Assembly: GCA_946223375.1 (NCBI GenBank)
Contig: CAMICU010000201.1
Coordinates: 1 to 6,536 of the forward strand
Reading direction: 5' to 3'
Source of the DNA: an uncultured Stenotrophomonas sp.
Lineage (GTDB): Bacteria; Pseudomonadota; Gammaproteobacteria; Xanthomonadales; Xanthomonadaceae
Length of the DNA stretch: 6,536 nt
Shown here: in pieces, positions 6,303-6,536 of the stretch
How the letters are laid out: the number at the start of each line of letters is the position of its first letter
Numbering within the stretch: position 1 is the first letter of the stretch
Notes under the pieces: generated by a model
Seen by the model: only the letters and a program-made list of their open reading frames with translations
Database searches by the model: none
Told to the model about the DNA's origin: nothing
Made by a program: the position numbers and the translations under genes

Positions 6303-6536
6303 GCGATCACCCCGTGCTGCTTGAGCTTGCTCTGGTGCTGGTTCTCGGTCCGCGCGACCTCCTCGGCGCTGACGTGGTAATCCACGTCCTCGTCGTAGGA
6401 GCGCACGATCAGGGTCACGATCATCGCCACGAAGCTGGCGCCGGCCATCCACCAGATGTGCCAGATCAACGCGAAGCACAGCACCAGGATCCAGATGTTG
6501 AGGATCAGCGGCACGCCGGTGTTCTTCGGCATGTGG
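6299..6536 (-). CDS. cyoB: Cytochrome bo3 ubiquinol oxidase subunit I, C-terminal end only
   Basis: The last 78 residues of CyoB, the catalytic subunit that holds heme b, heme o3 and CuB, are in view; the remainder (about 580 residues by comparison with E. coli) lies beyond the right edge. HMPKNTG, the segment FALIWHIWWMAG, and SYDEDVDYHV followed by ENQH are close to the end of E. coli CyoB. Two hydrophobic segments are the last membrane helices, and a polar tail of about 30 residues follows. The Met at 6532 is internal, since the His codon before it (6533-6535) continues the family sequence. The heme and copper ligands are outside the window. The stop overlaps the cyoC start, the usual order in cyo operons; the promoter and cyoA should lie to the right. 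Confidence 0.95.
   Translation of the reverse strand, partial: HMPKNTGVPLILNIWILVLCFALIWHIWWMAGASFVAMIVTLIVRSYDEDVDYHVSAEEVARTENQHQSKLKQHGVIA

Noticed and set aside
6303..6479. An upstream extension of cyoC by 59 codons in the same frame
   Set aside because: These codons are cyoB read out of frame. CyoC similarity begins after the ATG at 6302, which overlaps the cyoB stop in the usual ATGA arrangement.

Overview
The window is ordinary-looking chromosome from a GC-rich Gram-negative proteobacterium. Codon third positions are overwhelmingly G or C. The gene set (bo3 quinol oxidase, outer-membrane TonB-dependent receptor, SCO lipoprotein, PhoD phosphatase) fits a gammaproteobacterium of the Xanthomonadaceae type (Stenotrophomonas/Lysobacter/Luteimonas-like). 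That placement is inferred from style and protein similarity recalled from memory, not from a search.

Left part, plus strand: the 3' portion of a PhoD-type alkaline phosphatase/phosphodiesterase (3-1400, its start lies outside the window), then, after 76 bases, a complete flavin reductase-like split-barrel protein (1477-2040). The flavin reductase converges on a TonB-dependent receptor gene with only 30 bases between the stop codons, and these bases hold a GC-rich hairpin.

Middle and right part, minus strand, in order of transcription (right to left): the C-terminal end of cyoB (6536-6299, cut by the window), cyoC (6302-5673, overlapping cyoB by ATGA), cyoD (5670-5338, two bases after cyoC), a 78-base gap with a strong GNRA-loop hairpin, a SCO1/SenC-family copper chaperone lipoprotein (5259-4567), a 168-base gap with a perfect stem-loop, a G-run cluster and an AT-rich palindrome, and a 775-residue TonB-dependent receptor (4398-2071) with ZnuD-like features. 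cyoBCD encode the large membrane part of cytochrome bo3 ubiquinol oxidase. Where E. coli has cyoE (heme O synthase) after cyoD, this genome has the SCO protein. The receptor very probably has its own promoter: a TTGCGA/TATAAC pair with 16-base spacing whose -10 lies inside a perfect 14-base palindrome that resembles Zur (zinc uptake repressor) half-sites.

No gap exceeds 300 bases. I see no tRNA, rRNA, CRISPR array, insertion sequence or attachment site. The points most worth following up are the palindromic operator in front of the receptor, the atypical plug and missing His-rich loop of the receptor, and a CuA-type copper chaperone placed behind an oxidase that has no CuA centre. I do not see evidence for a wholly new system.
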